From the NCBI GenBank assembly GCA_026129095.1, contig JAHCIT010000009.1:96915-160914 (forward strand): a stretch of DNA of 64,000 nt. The letters are read 5' to 3'. A model generated the notes under the pieces. That model worked only from the letters and a program-made list of their open reading frames with translations, made no database searches and was not told the origin of the DNA. The stretch is from Deltaproteobacteria bacterium (lineage in GTDB: Bacteria > JAGRBM01 > JAHCIT01). Positions 1-9,089 of the stretch are shown piece after piece; position 1 is the stretch's first letter, and the number at the start of each line of letters is the position of its first letter. A program made the position numbers and the translations under genes.

Positions 1-255
1 TTCAGCCATGACGAAGGGTACGGGCTTGCCATCGCCGAAGCAGCGTCGCTTGGGATACCGGTAGCAGCCAGGCGATTCCCCGGCTGCGAGGCCCGGTTCC
101 CCGGTGGAGTCTTCTGGTTCGACCGCGCTGACGGGGCGCGTACCGCACTGGATGCAGCCCTGAAGGCACCACGCATAAAACCTGCATGGGTAACTGCCCG
201 CACCTGGGCGGCGGCCGCCCGGCAGTTCATTAAGGCAGCCTGGACCGCATCCTGA
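1..255 (+). CDS. Glycosyltransferase, C-terminal fragment (5' end outside window)
   Basis: The frame is open from the first base and ends at TGA 253-255, leaving 84 residues. The opening stretch SHDEGYGLAIAEAASLGIPV fits the C-terminal donor-binding motif of GT-B (group 1) glycosyltransferases: an acidic EGxGL/AxxEA pattern followed by GIPV. The glutamate normally contacts the nucleotide-sugar phosphate or ribose. Acceptor and product cannot be told from this fragment. An antisense frame across the same bases has no recognisable content. No terminator is evident in the 86 bases before the next gene, so the two may be co-transcribed. Confidence 0.75.
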   Translation, partial: FSHDEGYGLAIAEAASLGIPVAARRFPGCEARFPGGVFWFDRADGARTALDAALKAPRIKPAWVTARTWAAAARQFIKAAWTAS

Positions 256-341
256 AAAGCTCCGCCTCTTGAACCGCTCCTGCCGCTGATACATGGTCCG
301 CCCGCCGGTAATCCGCCAGAAAGCGGCCCGGTTCCCACCTG

Positions 342-1292
342 ATGGAACATCCCCTGCTCCGCTTTGCCGTGTTCGAACTGACGATCCTGCTTCCGCTGGT
401 GGCCGGCTACGTCTGGCGGCGTCGCATGGCCCCCGGACCAGACCTGGCCCGGCGGGTGTTCTGGATCTCGCTGATCGGCTTCGAGACGCCGATCTACATG
501 GCCCTCGGCTGGGGCATGAAGTTCCAGCCGGGCCACCTGAAGCTGCCACTCATCGGACTGGTCATTTCCGTTGCCGGACTTCTGGCCCTCTATATGCTCG
601 GCCGCCGCTGGGGATACGACCGGCCTTCCCTGGGAACGCTTGCCGCCACCGGGGCGCTCTCAAACCAGGGATATTTTCTCGGCGGGTACCTTTGCTTCCT
701 GCTGGCGGGTGAGACGGGGCTTGCGCTCTCCGTCGTGTTCATCCTGTACTGGAACGTCACGGTCTATGGCCTCCTGTTTCCCATCGCCCGCTGGGCCAGC
801 GGAGAATCGGAACACCTGTCATTTGCACCGGTCAGTGCCGTCTGGCAGCTTGTAACTGATCTGAGGGCCATACCGCTCCCGGGGTTTTTGCTCGGACTCC
901 TGCTGAACCGGCTGGATGTGGCCCGGCCGGAGGCGGTCGCGGTTTACCTGCAGGCCGCACCGCCACTCTCAATTCTTGTGGTCCTGTTTGGAGTTGGCCT
1001 CAGCATCGAGGCGAGCGAGCTCCGCGCCCACGGCCGGATGGTCTGGGCGGCATCGGCGACGAAGTTCATCTTGATGCCGTCTATCGCCGTGGCGATGGCT
1101 TTCGGAATGGGCCTGGAGGAGAACGACCTGCTGGTCGTCGTTATCGAATCGGCCTGCCCGGCAGCGATCTTCTCGGTGGTGATTTCGACACTTTTCAACC
1201 TGAACCCCCGGCTCGCAGCCGCCTTGCTCGTCTGGACCACCGCGATATTCCTCGTGGCCGTCTGCCCGGTCCTCGTTCTCGTTTTTGGATAG
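342..1292 (+). CDS. AEC-family (auxin efflux carrier-like) membrane permease
   Basis: This 316-residue protein is almost entirely hydrophobic. About ten transmembrane segments are separated by short basic loops such as YVWRRRM and LGRRWGYDR. The segment GALSNQGYFLGGYLCF near residue 110 resembles the asparagine-containing helix break of AEC carriers. The length is typical of the family, which exports or exchanges organic anions such as malate across the inner membrane. The substrate cannot be predicted. The ATG at 342 has only a weak ribosome-binding site. The next gene follows after a short gap on the same strand. Family confidence is good, but function remains unassigned. Confidence 0.7.
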   Translation: MEHPLLRFAVFELTILLPLVAGYVWRRRMAPGPDLARRVFWISLIGFETPIYMALGWGMKFQPGHLKLPLIGLVISVAGLLALYMLGRRWGYDRPSLGTLAATGALSNQGYFLGGYLCFLLAGETGLALSVVFILYWNVTVYGLLFPIARWASGESEHLSFAPVSAVWQLVTDLRAIPLPGFLLGLLLNRLDVARPEAVAVYLQAAPPLSILVVLFGVGLSIEASELRAHGRMVWAASATKFILMPSIAVAMAFGMGLEENDLLVVVIESACPAAIFSVVISTLFNLNPRLAAALLVWTTAIFLVAVCPVLVLVFG

Positions 1293-1367
1293 TGGCGAAA
1301 CCCGTACCATCCCACTTGAAGCCCGGTGGCCGGACGCTTATTGCTCCCGTTCCGGAGGTTTTCCCCA

Positions 1368-2270
1368 GTGGATGAACTGATCTATTCGGTCATAAGGCGG
1401 CCCTATGTATTTGTCTTCTTCACCGTCTACCTGATCGCCGCCATCACCCATATCGGCCTGAACCGTACGCTGGTCTGGACCGCCGTGGGCTGGGTAATCG
1501 CCTTCGCCTGCGAGGCGAGTTCCATCCGCAACGGTTTCCCCTTTGGCCTCTACCACTACAAGGAACAAAATCTCCAGGGAGAACTGCTGATCGCGGGAGT
1601 GCCTTTCTGGGACAGCCTCTCGTTCACGTTCCTGTCGTATTTCTCATGGACGACGGCGATGCTCTTCTGGGCTCCCCTGCACCGGAGCCGGACGGACTTC
1701 CAGCGACTGGAAACCCCCGAACTCCGCCGCTCCCCGCGGGTGCTGATCCTCGCGGCGTTCCTGATGATGATGATCGATGTGATCATTGATCCGCTGACCC
1801 ATCAGGGCGACAAGTGGTTTCTGGGCGATATCTACTACTACCCGAATGGCGGCGAACATTTCGATGTACCTATCACGAATTACATGGGCTGGGTTTTTGT
1901 CGGCATCTCGACACTAACGGCCTACACACTGATCGAGCGGTACGCGATGCCAGCAGCAAAGGGCAATGAGACCGGCATCCGGTGGCTGCCTTTTGGCGGG
2001 CTGCTGGGCCCGCTTGTCTTCGTCGGTGTCATCGGTTTCGGCCTCACGATCACCCTGATGATCGGCGATCTGACCCTGTTCTGGGCGAGCGCCTTCATCT
2101 GGATCACCCCCATCTGGCTCTACCTGATCCGGGCCACGCGGCCCGAGTCGGCCGCCGCCCGCGCCGATGTGGCCGCCTTCATCGACGCCTGGCCTGAGTC
2201 GCCCATCGTCAGGCGGTGTTACCCGGACGGGCCTTATTCAGGAACACACGGCTCGAAACCGGCACAGTAA
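1368..2270 (+). CDS. Carotenoid biosynthesis (CruF/DUF422-type) integral membrane protein
   Basis: The protein has roughly seven transmembrane helices. Its motifs match DUF422 carotenoid biosynthesis proteins, a family that includes the CruF and bisanhydrobacterioruberin hydratases acting on lycopene-type ends: NGFPFGLYHY near residue 55, GVPFWDSLSF, then DPLTHQGDKWFLGDIYYYP and NYMGWVFVG. The frame opens upstream at GTG 1326. I prefer GTG 1368 because GGAGG at 1354-1358 lies nine bases before it, giving 300 residues. No other carotenoid gene is in view, so the substrate is open. The sequence could equally serve another isoprenoid. Confidence 0.7.
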   Translation: MDELIYSVIRRPYVFVFFTVYLIAAITHIGLNRTLVWTAVGWVIAFACEASSIRNGFPFGLYHYKEQNLQGELLIAGVPFWDSLSFTFLSYFSWTTAMLFWAPLHRSRTDFQRLETPELRRSPRVLILAAFLMMMIDVIIDPLTHQGDKWFLGDIYYYPNGGEHFDVPITNYMGWVFVGISTLTAYTLIERYAMPAAKGNETGIRWLPFGGLLGPLVFVGVIGFGLTITLMIGDLTLFWASAFIWITPIWLYLIRATRPESAAARADVAAFIDAWPESPIVRRCYPDGPYSGTHGSKPAQ

Positions 2271-2290
2271 GAAGCTATACTTTTCGCACA

Positions 2291-3826
2291 ATGGACCGTT
2301 TTAACCAGCGGTGGGCGCTGCCTGTTCTGGCCATCTGCCTGTCAACCCTTCCGGGCTGTCCCGCGTCCGCCCCGCCCCACTCTCCTTCCGCAACCCTGCC
2401 GGCCGGATCCCGGCCGCTGATCATCGACATGACCGGAAACGTGGGCGGCACTGTCGAGCCCTGCGGATGCACGCAGGGAGAACTGGGTGGACTGGCACGC
2501 CGGGCCCTCATTATCAGCGAAGCCCGCCAGCGGTTCGCCGATCACTACCTGTTCGTTGACTACGGGAACCTGCTCTATCCCGCCACACCGGCAACCGACC
2601 TGGAACGCCCCCAGCGGCGGCTCCGGGCGGCGACTCTTGCCAATGCAACCTCGCGAATGCGCATAGACGCCTTCAACCTGTCGGTCCCCGATCTGGAAGG
2701 TGGCGCATCCGAGGCCCTTTCCATCATCCGGGCGGCTGGCCTGCCAGTCCTGTCCGCCAACGTCGTGGGCGACGATGGCCGTCCAGTGGTACCATCGCAT
2801 GTCACCGTGACGAGAGCCGGGCTGAGGATCGCCATCACAGGCATCGCCGAAACCGGTGACGCGCAGGTGTCTCCGCCCGCCGGGTTCCGTATCATCCCGC
2901 CGGCCGACGCACTCAGGGAACTCCTGCCGCGTCTCCGAAAAGAGCATGATTTCGTACTGGTGCTGTCCCACGCCCGGCACCTCACCCACGAACGGATCGG
3001 CCAGGAACTCGGCCCGCTGCTGCTCCTCGGCTCGCAGTTCGACCAGATGGGTTTCCCCGAACCGCTGGATGGCGGATCGGTAAATGCTGCCGCCACCACG
3101 CTGGGCCGTCACGTCGCACGGCTGAATGTCGATATTGCCGCAGCGGGTTCGCCCTTCGCGCCTGTCTCCCCAAAAGGAAGCGAGGCCGCGGGTGGCAAGG
3201 CCCTCCAGCGCGCAAATCACTACCGGCTGGAACTGATCCCTGTCTCCCGCATGACGGGCGAGGACCCGGAGACACGCCGGCTCATTGACGACATGAAAAA
3301 ACGGATGGTTTCCGAATCGATCGAAACCTTCGGCCGGCGGGCAGCGCTTGCCGCCTCCCGGGAGCGGCCTGTCTACGCCGGCGCACAGAGCTGCCAGAAG
3401 TGCCACCAGATGCAGTACGACTGGTGGCAGCAGCACGCCCACTCAAAGGCTTACGCAACGCTCGAACAGATGAACAGCCACACCGACATGACCTGCATCG
3501 GTTGCCACTCGACCGGATACAACCAGCCGGGAGGCTACGACGGTGGCGTCGTTCCGGCCTTCTTTGCCGGTGTCCAGTGCGAGGCGTGCCATGGCGTTGC
3601 CGCAGCCCATGTCAGGGACGTGCTCGCCTACAAACCCGGTAAGCTGGTCGCGAAGGAAACCTGTCTTGCCTGTCACGGCAAGTTCCACGAGCAGAAAGAG
3701 TTCAACTACGAAAAGATGCTCGGACTGGCCAGTTGTCCGTCAGCCCGCCCCCGCGATCCTCACGCGCCGCCGCCGGAAAGGGAACCGGACACGGGCGGAG
3801 ATGCCACGGAAGAAAAGGGATACTGA
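2291..3826 (+). CDS. Multihaem c-type cytochrome lipoprotein with a degenerate UshA-like N-terminal region
   Basis: Starting at ATG 2291 gives a lipoprotein signal (LSTLPGC lipobox, Cys about residue 23) and avoids overlap with the preceding gene; the frame itself is open further upstream. Residues about 40-340 resemble the scaffold of periplasmic 5'-nucleotidase-type metallophosphoesterases (LSANVV, LRIAITGIAE, VLVLSHARHLTHERI). The usual metal ligands are missing, and an EPCGC motif sits near the start. The C-terminal region has four CxxCH haem sites (CQKCH, CIGCH, CEACH, CLACH), spaced as in cytochrome c554-like proteins. It is predicted to be periplasmic or outer-membrane anchored and redox-active. 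Electron partners are unknown. Confidence 0.75.
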   Translation: MDRFNQRWALPVLAICLSTLPGCPASAPPHSPSATLPAGSRPLIIDMTGNVGGTVEPCGCTQGELGGLARRALIISEARQRFADHYLFVDYGNLLYPATPATDLERPQRRLRAATLANATSRMRIDAFNLSVPDLEGGASEALSIIRAAGLPVLSANVVGDDGRPVVPSHVTVTRAGLRIAITGIAETGDAQVSPPAGFRIIPPADALRELLPRLRKEHDFVLVLSHARHLTHERIGQELGPLLLLGSQFDQMGFPEPLDGGSVNAAATTLGRHVARLNVDIAAAGSPFAPVSPKGSEAAGGKALQRANHYRLELIPVSRMTGEDPETRRLIDDMKKRMVSESIETFGRRAALAASRERPVYAGAQSCQKCHQMQYDWWQQHAHSKAYATLEQMNSHTDMTCIGCHSTGYNQPGGYDGGVVPAFFAGVQCEACHGVAAAHVRDVLAYKPGKLVAKETCLACHGKFHEQKEFNYEKMLGLASCPSARPRDPHAPPPEREPDTGGDATEEKGY

Positions 3827-3829
3827 AAC

Positions 3830-4405
3830 TCACCTGAGCCACGCCGGATCCCCGCCCTGGTCCCGGATCTCCCTTGGAAGGAGGTCCAGATCGGCGCGGG
3901 CGCGGGTCAGTTCTCCACACTGGCGGTCCGCTTCGGCAGCAGCGGCGGCCTTCCGTGCGTTGTCGGTGGTTTCGGCATTCAGACGGGTCCAGTAGCTGCA
4001 GCCATTCTCCAGATTACCTATCTTCTCCTGAAGCATTTTCTTGCGCCGTTGCCAGAATTCGCGCCCCGACATCACGGGTCCACGGGCGGCGGGGCCGGCC
4101 GGGCCAACGTCCAGTTCAATCCGCATGGAACGGGGCGGCTGCACCTGCGGATTTTCCGGTGGCACTGGCGGGGATTCGGACTTTCGGGGCGACTGGATCT
4201 CATCGCCGATCTGGAGCGATGGCACCCTGACCGTTGGTGAATGGGTAGCCGCCTTTTTCCGGTAACGCGGAGGGATTTTTTCTTCAGAATCGACGAAATG
4301 AACGGTCCCGGTCTCGTCGGTGTATTTGTACATCGCGGCCGGAGAAATGCTGGCAGCCAGAAGCACAAGGGCAGCGCCGGCGCACCACACTCTCGCCGCG
4401 CCCAT
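3830..4405 (-). CDS. DUF4124-domain exported protein
   Basis: The 191-residue protein has a cleavable signal peptide ending near ISPAAM. It then shows the DUF4124 pattern YKYTDETGTVHFVDSEEKIP followed by PPRYRKK. This small beta-rich domain is widespread in proteobacterial periplasmic proteins of unknown function. A proline-rich linker follows, then a helical C-terminal half (MSGREFWQRRKKMLQEKIGNLE) that probably forms a coiled coil. It lies 6 bases after its paralogue at 4412-4966, and the pair is probably one transcript. Its 3' end is 3 bases from the converging cytochrome gene. Confidence 0.75.
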   Translation of the reverse strand: MGAARVWCAGAALVLLAASISPAAMYKYTDETGTVHFVDSEEKIPPRYRKKAATHSPTVRVPSLQIGDEIQSPRKSESPPVPPENPQVQPPRSMRIELDVGPAGPAARGPVMSGREFWQRRKKMLQEKIGNLENGCSYWTRLNAETTDNARKAAAAAEADRQCGELTRARADLDLLPREIRDQGGDPAWLR

Positions 4406-4411
4406 CCTGAC

Positions 4412-4966
4412 TTACCTCAGCCAGCCGGGCGGAGCATTTTTCCGGCGAGCTTCTTCCCGGAGACCGGCGATCTTCTTCGGTATCTCGGCCTTTTCCTTCA
4501 GGAGTTCCTCTTTCTCCTTGCCCAGGTTGTATCCGAGCTGGATGGCGGCGGGACTGGCAAACTGCTCCGTCCCGATATCGCCCATATCCTCGATCTCCTT
4601 GATCCGTGCATCGATCTGCGCCTCGCGGTCCCTGATCGCCTTCAGCCGTGACGCCCAGTATTCCGGCCCGTTTCCGTCGGAATCGACATCAATGCCAACC
4701 CGTTTAGGCGTACCCTCGGCCGGCGGGACGTCGTCCGGCCCGGACGGGGCCTGCGGCGCAACCAGCGGCTGCTGGGCAGGTGTGCCGCGAATCTCCACCG
4801 CCTTGTCCCGGTACCGTTCGGGAATCTGCGTCCTCGATTCGACGACGTGGGTCCGGCCCTCGTCATCGGTGTAACGGTAAAGCGCCGCCCAGGCGGGCGA
4901 TGCCAGGCAAAACCCGGACAATACGGCAATAAGGCTGATGCCAATCCTGCGTGTGCTGTTCATCAT
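4412..4966 (-). CDS. DUF4124-domain exported protein (paralogue)
   Basis: It has the same layout as its downstream neighbour: a signal peptide ending around SPAWA, then YRYTDDEGRTHVVESRTQIP and PERYRDK, a proline-rich linker, and a helical tail with charged heptads (KEKEELLKEKAEIPKKIAGL). The frame opens at 5020, but tandem ATGs at 4966 and 4963 follow a GGAGC and place the signal peptide at the N-terminus. I chose 4966; 4963 is equally possible. The two proteins share the end NAPPGWLR versus GGDPAWLR, so they look like a tandem duplication. Function is unknown. Confidence 0.72.
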   Translation of the reverse strand: MMNSTRRIGISLIAVLSGFCLASPAWAALYRYTDDEGRTHVVESRTQIPERYRDKAVEIRGTPAQQPLVAPQAPSGPDDVPPAEGTPKRVGIDVDSDGNGPEYWASRLKAIRDREAQIDARIKEIEDMGDIGTEQFASPAAIQLGYNLGKEKEELLKEKAEIPKKIAGLREEARRKNAPPGWLR

Positions 4967-5097
4967 GCTCCAAATGTACGCCCTTTCAGCGGAGGCGGCA
5001 ACCGCCAGCAACGATCCCAAATTGACAGTTCCGGTCCCTTTCGGTAGTGAATTTGCTGCTCAAAGCACAGGTGAGGCCCGGAAGAAGAGGTATTGGC

Positions 5098-5475
5098 ATG
5101 GCGCGCAAGGCCCTGGTCGTCGATGATGACGCTTCGATCCGGCTGCTCGTTTCGGTCACGCTCAAGTCGCTGGGATTCGAGTGCATCGAAGGGGAGGACG
5201 GTCAGGAAGCGTTCCGGCTCGCCCTCAAGGAGTCACCCGACTTCATCGTGCTCGATCTGAGCATGCCCAATGTCAACGGATTCGAGGCATGCGAGCGGAT
5301 CCGGGGACATGAAAAGACAAAATCAATCCCCGTCCTGATCCTTTCGGGCGAATCGACCCAGATCAACCGTGAGATCCTGGGCGGTGCACTCAAGGCCAAC
5401 GGGTTCGTCGCCAAGCCGTTCGACCGGGCAAAACTGCTCGCCGCCGTGCGTGATATCTTTCCGGATCTCGCCTGA
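5098..5475 (+). CDS. Single-domain response regulator (CheY-like receiver)
   Basis: The protein has 125 residues from ATG 5098, which follows AAGAGG at 5085-5090; an upstream GTG frame is ignored. It is a bare receiver domain. The acidic pocket is at D9-D11, the phospho-acceptor is probably D53 in VLDLSMP, the Ser switch is in ILSGES, and the conserved lysine is K106 in AKPFD. With no output domain it must act by protein contact, like CheY or Spo0F. No histidine kinase is in the window. It stands alone, diverging from the DUF4124 pair and converging with mpl. Confidence 0.88.
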   Translation: MARKALVVDDDASIRLLVSVTLKSLGFECIEGEDGQEAFRLALKESPDFIVLDLSMPNVNGFEACERIRGHEKTKSIPVLILSGESTQINREILGGALKANGFVAKPFDRAKLLAAVRDIFPDLA

Positions 5476-5488
5476 TGCCGCCTGCTGT

Positions 5489-6889
5489 TCAGCGCCGGGA
5501 TTCCAGAGCAGCCGGCAGTTTTGCGTAGATTCCGCCAAACCCGCCGTTCGACATGATGAGGACAACGTCCCCTTCCTTCGCCTCGCTGGCGACGGCGGCG
5601 ACGATCGCGTCCACACTGGGGAAGGTCCGGGCACTGGCGCCCCTTGCCGCCAGATCGGCGACGAGCTGTTCCACCGAGAACCGCTCGCTTTCATCCACCT
5701 TGCCGGGGTTATCCACCGGCGCGACGATGATCTGATTGGCAAGCCGGAGCGCTTCCACATAGTCCTTCTGGAATACCTTCCGCCGCGAGGTGTTGGTGCG
5801 CGGCTCGAACACCGCCCACACCCGCTTCAGCGGATAGCGCATCCGGATGCAGAGGATCGTCTCCCGCACCGCCGTCGGGTGGTGCGCGAAGTCGTCGATC
5901 ACCACAATACCGCCGATGTCGGCAATCACTTCCTGCCGCCGGCGGACACTTTCAAAACTCTCCAGCGCCTCGCGGAACTGCCTTGAAGTTACGCCGATCG
6001 AATCGGCCACGGCGGCGATGGACAGGATGTTTTTCAGATTATGGGTGCCGAAGAGCGGCGAGTTCACCTGGGCCCAGAGCTTTCCGTTCTGGTAGACCTC
6101 CATCCGGCAATGCACGGGGCTCGCTGATACGATCCGCCCCCACCACTCCTGCTTGTGATCGTCGGTAGAGTAGTAACGGACCCGGCCGGGGCATCCCGTC
6201 GCGAGTTCCCGCACGTTGGGATCGTCATGGTGGGCGACGAGGGTTCCGTCTTGCGGAACCAGCGACACGAACTTCCGGAAGGCCGCCTTGATGGCATCAA
6301 TGTCCCTGAAGATGTCGGCGTGATCGAACTCGCACGAGGTAATCACCGCCGTCCGGGGCTGATAGTGCAGGAACTTGGACTCCTTGTCGAAGAACGCCGT
6401 GTCGTATTCGTCCCCCTCCACCACGAACCACGGTCCCTTTCCGGTCCGGTAGCTGGCGTTGAAATTCCTCAATACGCCACCCACGAGGAACGCCGGATCC
6501 AGACCGGCCGAAACCGTCAGCCAGGCGGCAAGCCCGCTTGTCGTCGTCTTGCCATGTGTCCCGGCAATCACGATCGAGTGGCGGCCCGTGATGAAGAACC
6601 GCCCCAGCGCCTGCGGCATCGAGCAGTATTCGATACCCGACTGGAGCAGGGCCTCGACTTCCGGGTTGGTTCGGGGAACAGCATTGCCAACGACCACCAG
6701 TTCGGGGCTCCACGACAGGTTCTCCGCCCGGTAACCCTGGAACACCGGTATCTGCTGCGCTTCGAGCTGGATGCTCATGGGCGGGTACAGATTCTGGTCC
6801 GAGCCGCGCACGTCATGGCCCGTAGCCTTCAGCATGCCGGCAAGGGATCCCATCGCGGTGCCGCCAATCGCAATCAGGTGGATTTTCAC
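5489..6889 (-). CDS. mpl: UDP-N-acetylmuramate:L-Ala-gamma-D-Glu-meso-DAP ligase
   Basis: The 466 residues form a Mur-ligase fold. IHLIAIGGTAMGSLAGML begins the N-terminal Rossmann domain. The ATP-binding loop is GTHGKTTTSG near residue 110, followed by EGDEYDTAFFD, SCEFDHADIF and DDFAHHPTAV. The combination AxGGTAMG plus EGDEYDTAFFDKxSKF distinguishes Mpl from MurC. In the cytoplasm it ligates tripeptide recovered from murein turnover to UDP-MurNAc. Its ATG overlaps the stop of the serine-hydrolase gene by four bases, and ldcA lies one gene upstream. The three form a peptidoglycan-recycling operon. Family identity is very likely. Confidence 0.93.
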   Translation of the reverse strand: MKIHLIAIGGTAMGSLAGMLKATGHDVRGSDQNLYPPMSIQLEAQQIPVFQGYRAENLSWSPELVVVGNAVPRTNPEVEALLQSGIEYCSMPQALGRFFITGRHSIVIAGTHGKTTTSGLAAWLTVSAGLDPAFLVGGVLRNFNASYRTGKGPWFVVEGDEYDTAFFDKESKFLHYQPRTAVITSCEFDHADIFRDIDAIKAAFRKFVSLVPQDGTLVAHHDDPNVRELATGCPGRVRYYSTDDHKQEWWGRIVSASPVHCRMEVYQNGKLWAQVNSPLFGTHNLKNILSIAAVADSIGVTSRQFREALESFESVRRRQEVIADIGGIVVIDDFAHHPTAVRETILCIRMRYPLKRVWAVFEPRTNTSRRKVFQKDYVEALRLANQIIVAPVDNPGKVDESERFSVEQLVADLAARGASARTFPSVDAIVAAVASEAKEGDVVLIMSNGGFGGIYAKLPAALESRR

Positions 6890-8001
6890 GGATACCTCCT
6901 GGGCCGGGGATCCGTATAGCCCAGAACTTCCATGATGGTGTCATGAATTTTCGCCCGGAACGGGCCGAACCGGGGATTGGACCGGGTTGGACACACCCGG
7001 TTGGAAAGGACCAGCGCGATCACGTCGCTGCGGCGGTCGTACCACAGCGAGGTTCCGGTAAATCCAAGATGCCCCACCGATTCGAGCGAAAAGTACCGCC
7101 CCGCGGTGGAACCAGTATCGGAAGGCGTGTCCCATCCCGCCGTCCAGGTGTTGCCGGTCGGATCGGGCGAAACCGCCCAGACGCTTTCCAGAAACTGTCG
7201 TGAAAAGAGGCGTCCGGTTCCCATCCAGCATCTGCGGAACTCCAGAACGAGGTTGGCCAGCTGGTCGATTGTTCCGAACAGGCCCGACGAGCCACTCACT
7301 CCGCCCAGGAACCGCGTGTTCTCGTCCTCGACCACACCATAGAGAGGCCGGAGAAAGCCTTCCGGCACCGAAGTCGCCGCAATGCCGTTCGTCGCGGCCG
7401 GGCCGACTCCGTTCGGCCTGAACGAGGGGACATCGGCGCCCAGCGGCTCCGCAATCTCCGACTGGAAAAGCTCATCTAGTCCCTTCCTGCTTTCCGTTTC
7501 AAGCAAATGGCCGAGCACCAGATACCCGACATCCGAGTAGCAGACCACCCTGCCCGGCTCGTTTTCGAGCGGAGTGAACTTGGCAAGGTGATATGCGCCC
7601 TCCGGACCGTTGGCGTCCATCTGGTCCATCCGGATGATGGCCGGATAGCCGGACGTGTGCCGGAGCAGCTGTTCCAGCGTGATCGCGCCCTGCGGCTCGC
7701 CCTTCAGTTCGGGAAAAAAATCATCGAGACGGTCAGCGAGACCCCATTCGCCACTCTGTACGCGAAGCCAGACAAGCGGAGCCGTGCAAACCGCCTTGGT
7801 AAGGGAAGCGAGGTCATACAGCGTGCCCAGCGTGACTTTCCTGTCGCCCTGTTCGGACGAGAGGAAGCCCCTCGCCAGACTCACCCTGCATTCACCGCCC
7901 TGCCAGCACCCGGCAACGATCCCCGGAGCTGCCGCGCCGGAGACGACCTCCTCCAGCACCCGTTCCAGACGGCCCCAGTCGCTCAACGCCCCCCTCCCCA
8001 C
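6886..8001 (-). CDS. Beta-lactamase-family serine hydrolase (penicillin-binding-protein-like)
   Basis: The 371 residues carry the SxxK motif as SLTK near residue 68 (DLASLTKAV). A YSDVGY motif occupies the YxN position, and a GHLGFTGTSLW stretch stands near the third active-site element. This is the serine beta-lactamase / class C esterase fold. No signal peptide is evident, so a cytoplasmic location is likely. That suits an enzyme on recycled muropeptides or small esters better than a resistance enzyme. It overlaps mpl by four bases and ldcA by about nineteen, which ties it to murein recycling. The substrate is not predictable. Confidence 0.82.
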   Translation of the reverse strand: MGRGALSDWGRLERVLEEVVSGAAAPGIVAGCWQGGECRVSLARGFLSSEQGDRKVTLGTLYDLASLTKAVCTAPLVWLRVQSGEWGLADRLDDFFPELKGEPQGAITLEQLLRHTSGYPAIIRMDQMDANGPEGAYHLAKFTPLENEPGRVVCYSDVGYLVLGHLLETESRKGLDELFQSEIAEPLGADVPSFRPNGVGPAATNGIAATSVPEGFLRPLYGVVEDENTRFLGGVSGSSGLFGTIDQLANLVLEFRRCWMGTGRLFSRQFLESVWAVSPDPTGNTWTAGWDTPSDTGSTAGRYFSLESVGHLGFTGTSLWYDRRSDVIALVLSNRVCPTRSNPRFGPFRAKIHDTIMEVLGYTDPRPRRYP

Positions 8002-8900
8002 GGCGGACGAACGAGTTGCAGGCGTCCATCCCCCACAGCCACCTCTGCGCCCAGGGGAAGCGCGAGGTTGCGCCGCCCGTGCCCGGCAGCAAAGCCCGTC
8101 CAGACCGGCACTCCCAGTTCAGCACCGGCGGACTTCATCAGTTCCTCGACCGACTGGCGGTACCGTCTTGCACCTGCCGGTGGGCTGAAGTCGCCCAGCA
8201 CAAGCGCCCGCACCCCCCGGAAAGCACCGCTCAGGCGAAGCTGGGTGAGAAACGCATCAAGCCGGTAGGCCTGCTCATTCACGTCTTCAAGAAAGACAAT
8301 GCCGCCCAGCCGCGGAGGACAGCCGGTTCCACAAAGGGAGGCCAGCACGGCCAGGTTTCCTCCCGTGAGCCTGCCTTGCACCGGTTTCCCTGTTCTCCCG
8401 CCGGGACCGTAAAGAAGCTTCACCCGGCCAAGCGATGCGCCGGGCTCCAGCTTCCCGAACAGCAGTTTTTCATACTGCCGCCGCGTGGCCGGATGGACCG
8501 GCTTTCCGAACTGGGCCGGATGGGGCCCATGCAGGGACCATGCGGTTCCGGCACCTGCCAGTACCTGATGAATCACCGTGTTGTCCGAAAAACCCACGAA
8601 CAGCTTGGCCTGACCGCCGAGCCGACTCTGGAGCAGCGGCGCGATCCGGGCGCAGCCGAATCCGCCACGCACGGCAAACAGCGCCTTGATCCCCGGATCC
8701 CGCCAGTATCCGAGGAACTCGTCCGCCCGAAGCGTGTCTGAACCTGAAAGATAGCGGTCCGGTTTTCTCGGAAGCCGGGTCGTCACCTTGAGTCCGAGAC
8801 TTTCCAGATACCTGATTTCAGCGGCAAGTCTCGCCGCCTTGACGAACCCGGCGGGCGCAACGAGCGCGACGCGGTCGCCCGGCGAAAGCGGAACCGGCAC
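7983..8900 (-). CDS. ldcA: LD-carboxypeptidase (peptidase family S66)
   Basis: The protein starts with PLSPGDRVALVAPAG, the family's N-terminal strand. It continues with LFAVRGGFGCARI and LFVGFSDNTVIHQ, the region holding the nucleophile elbow, then WSLHGP, GIVFLEDVNEQAYRLD and GFAAGHGRRNLALPLGAEV with the C-terminal His. LdcA removes the terminal D-Ala from recycled tetrapeptide, making the substrate that Mpl re-uses. The frame is open to 9005 but contains no ATG. GTG 8900 gives 305 residues, close to the usual length. TTG 8915 and TTG 9005 are alternatives, and none has a convincing ribosome-binding site. Confidence 0.87.
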   Translation of the reverse strand: MPVPLSPGDRVALVAPAGFVKAARLAAEIRYLESLGLKVTTRLPRKPDRYLSGSDTLRADEFLGYWRDPGIKALFAVRGGFGCARIAPLLQSRLGGQAKLFVGFSDNTVIHQVLAGAGTAWSLHGPHPAQFGKPVHPATRRQYEKLLFGKLEPGASLGRVKLLYGPGGRTGKPVQGRLTGGNLAVLASLCGTGCPPRLGGIVFLEDVNEQAYRLDAFLTQLRLSGAFRGVRALVLGDFSPPAGARRYRQSVEELMKSAGAELGVPVWTGFAAGHGRRNLALPLGAEVAVGDGRLQLVRPPWGGGR

Positions 8901-9089
8901 ATGTTTTCGGTTCAAATCCCTGACACCCCTGCCGTGGGCCCGGCCGGCCTGATATCCTGTCGCACGAACAGTCCTGATCGTATAAAATCCTTTCGATGTC
9001 CACAACCCGTGTACGCCGGGAAATCTTTCCGGCCTCCCCAGGCCGGATGGCGGGACTGCCTGCCGCCAGTTTCCGGCTGGAGCCCTGCC

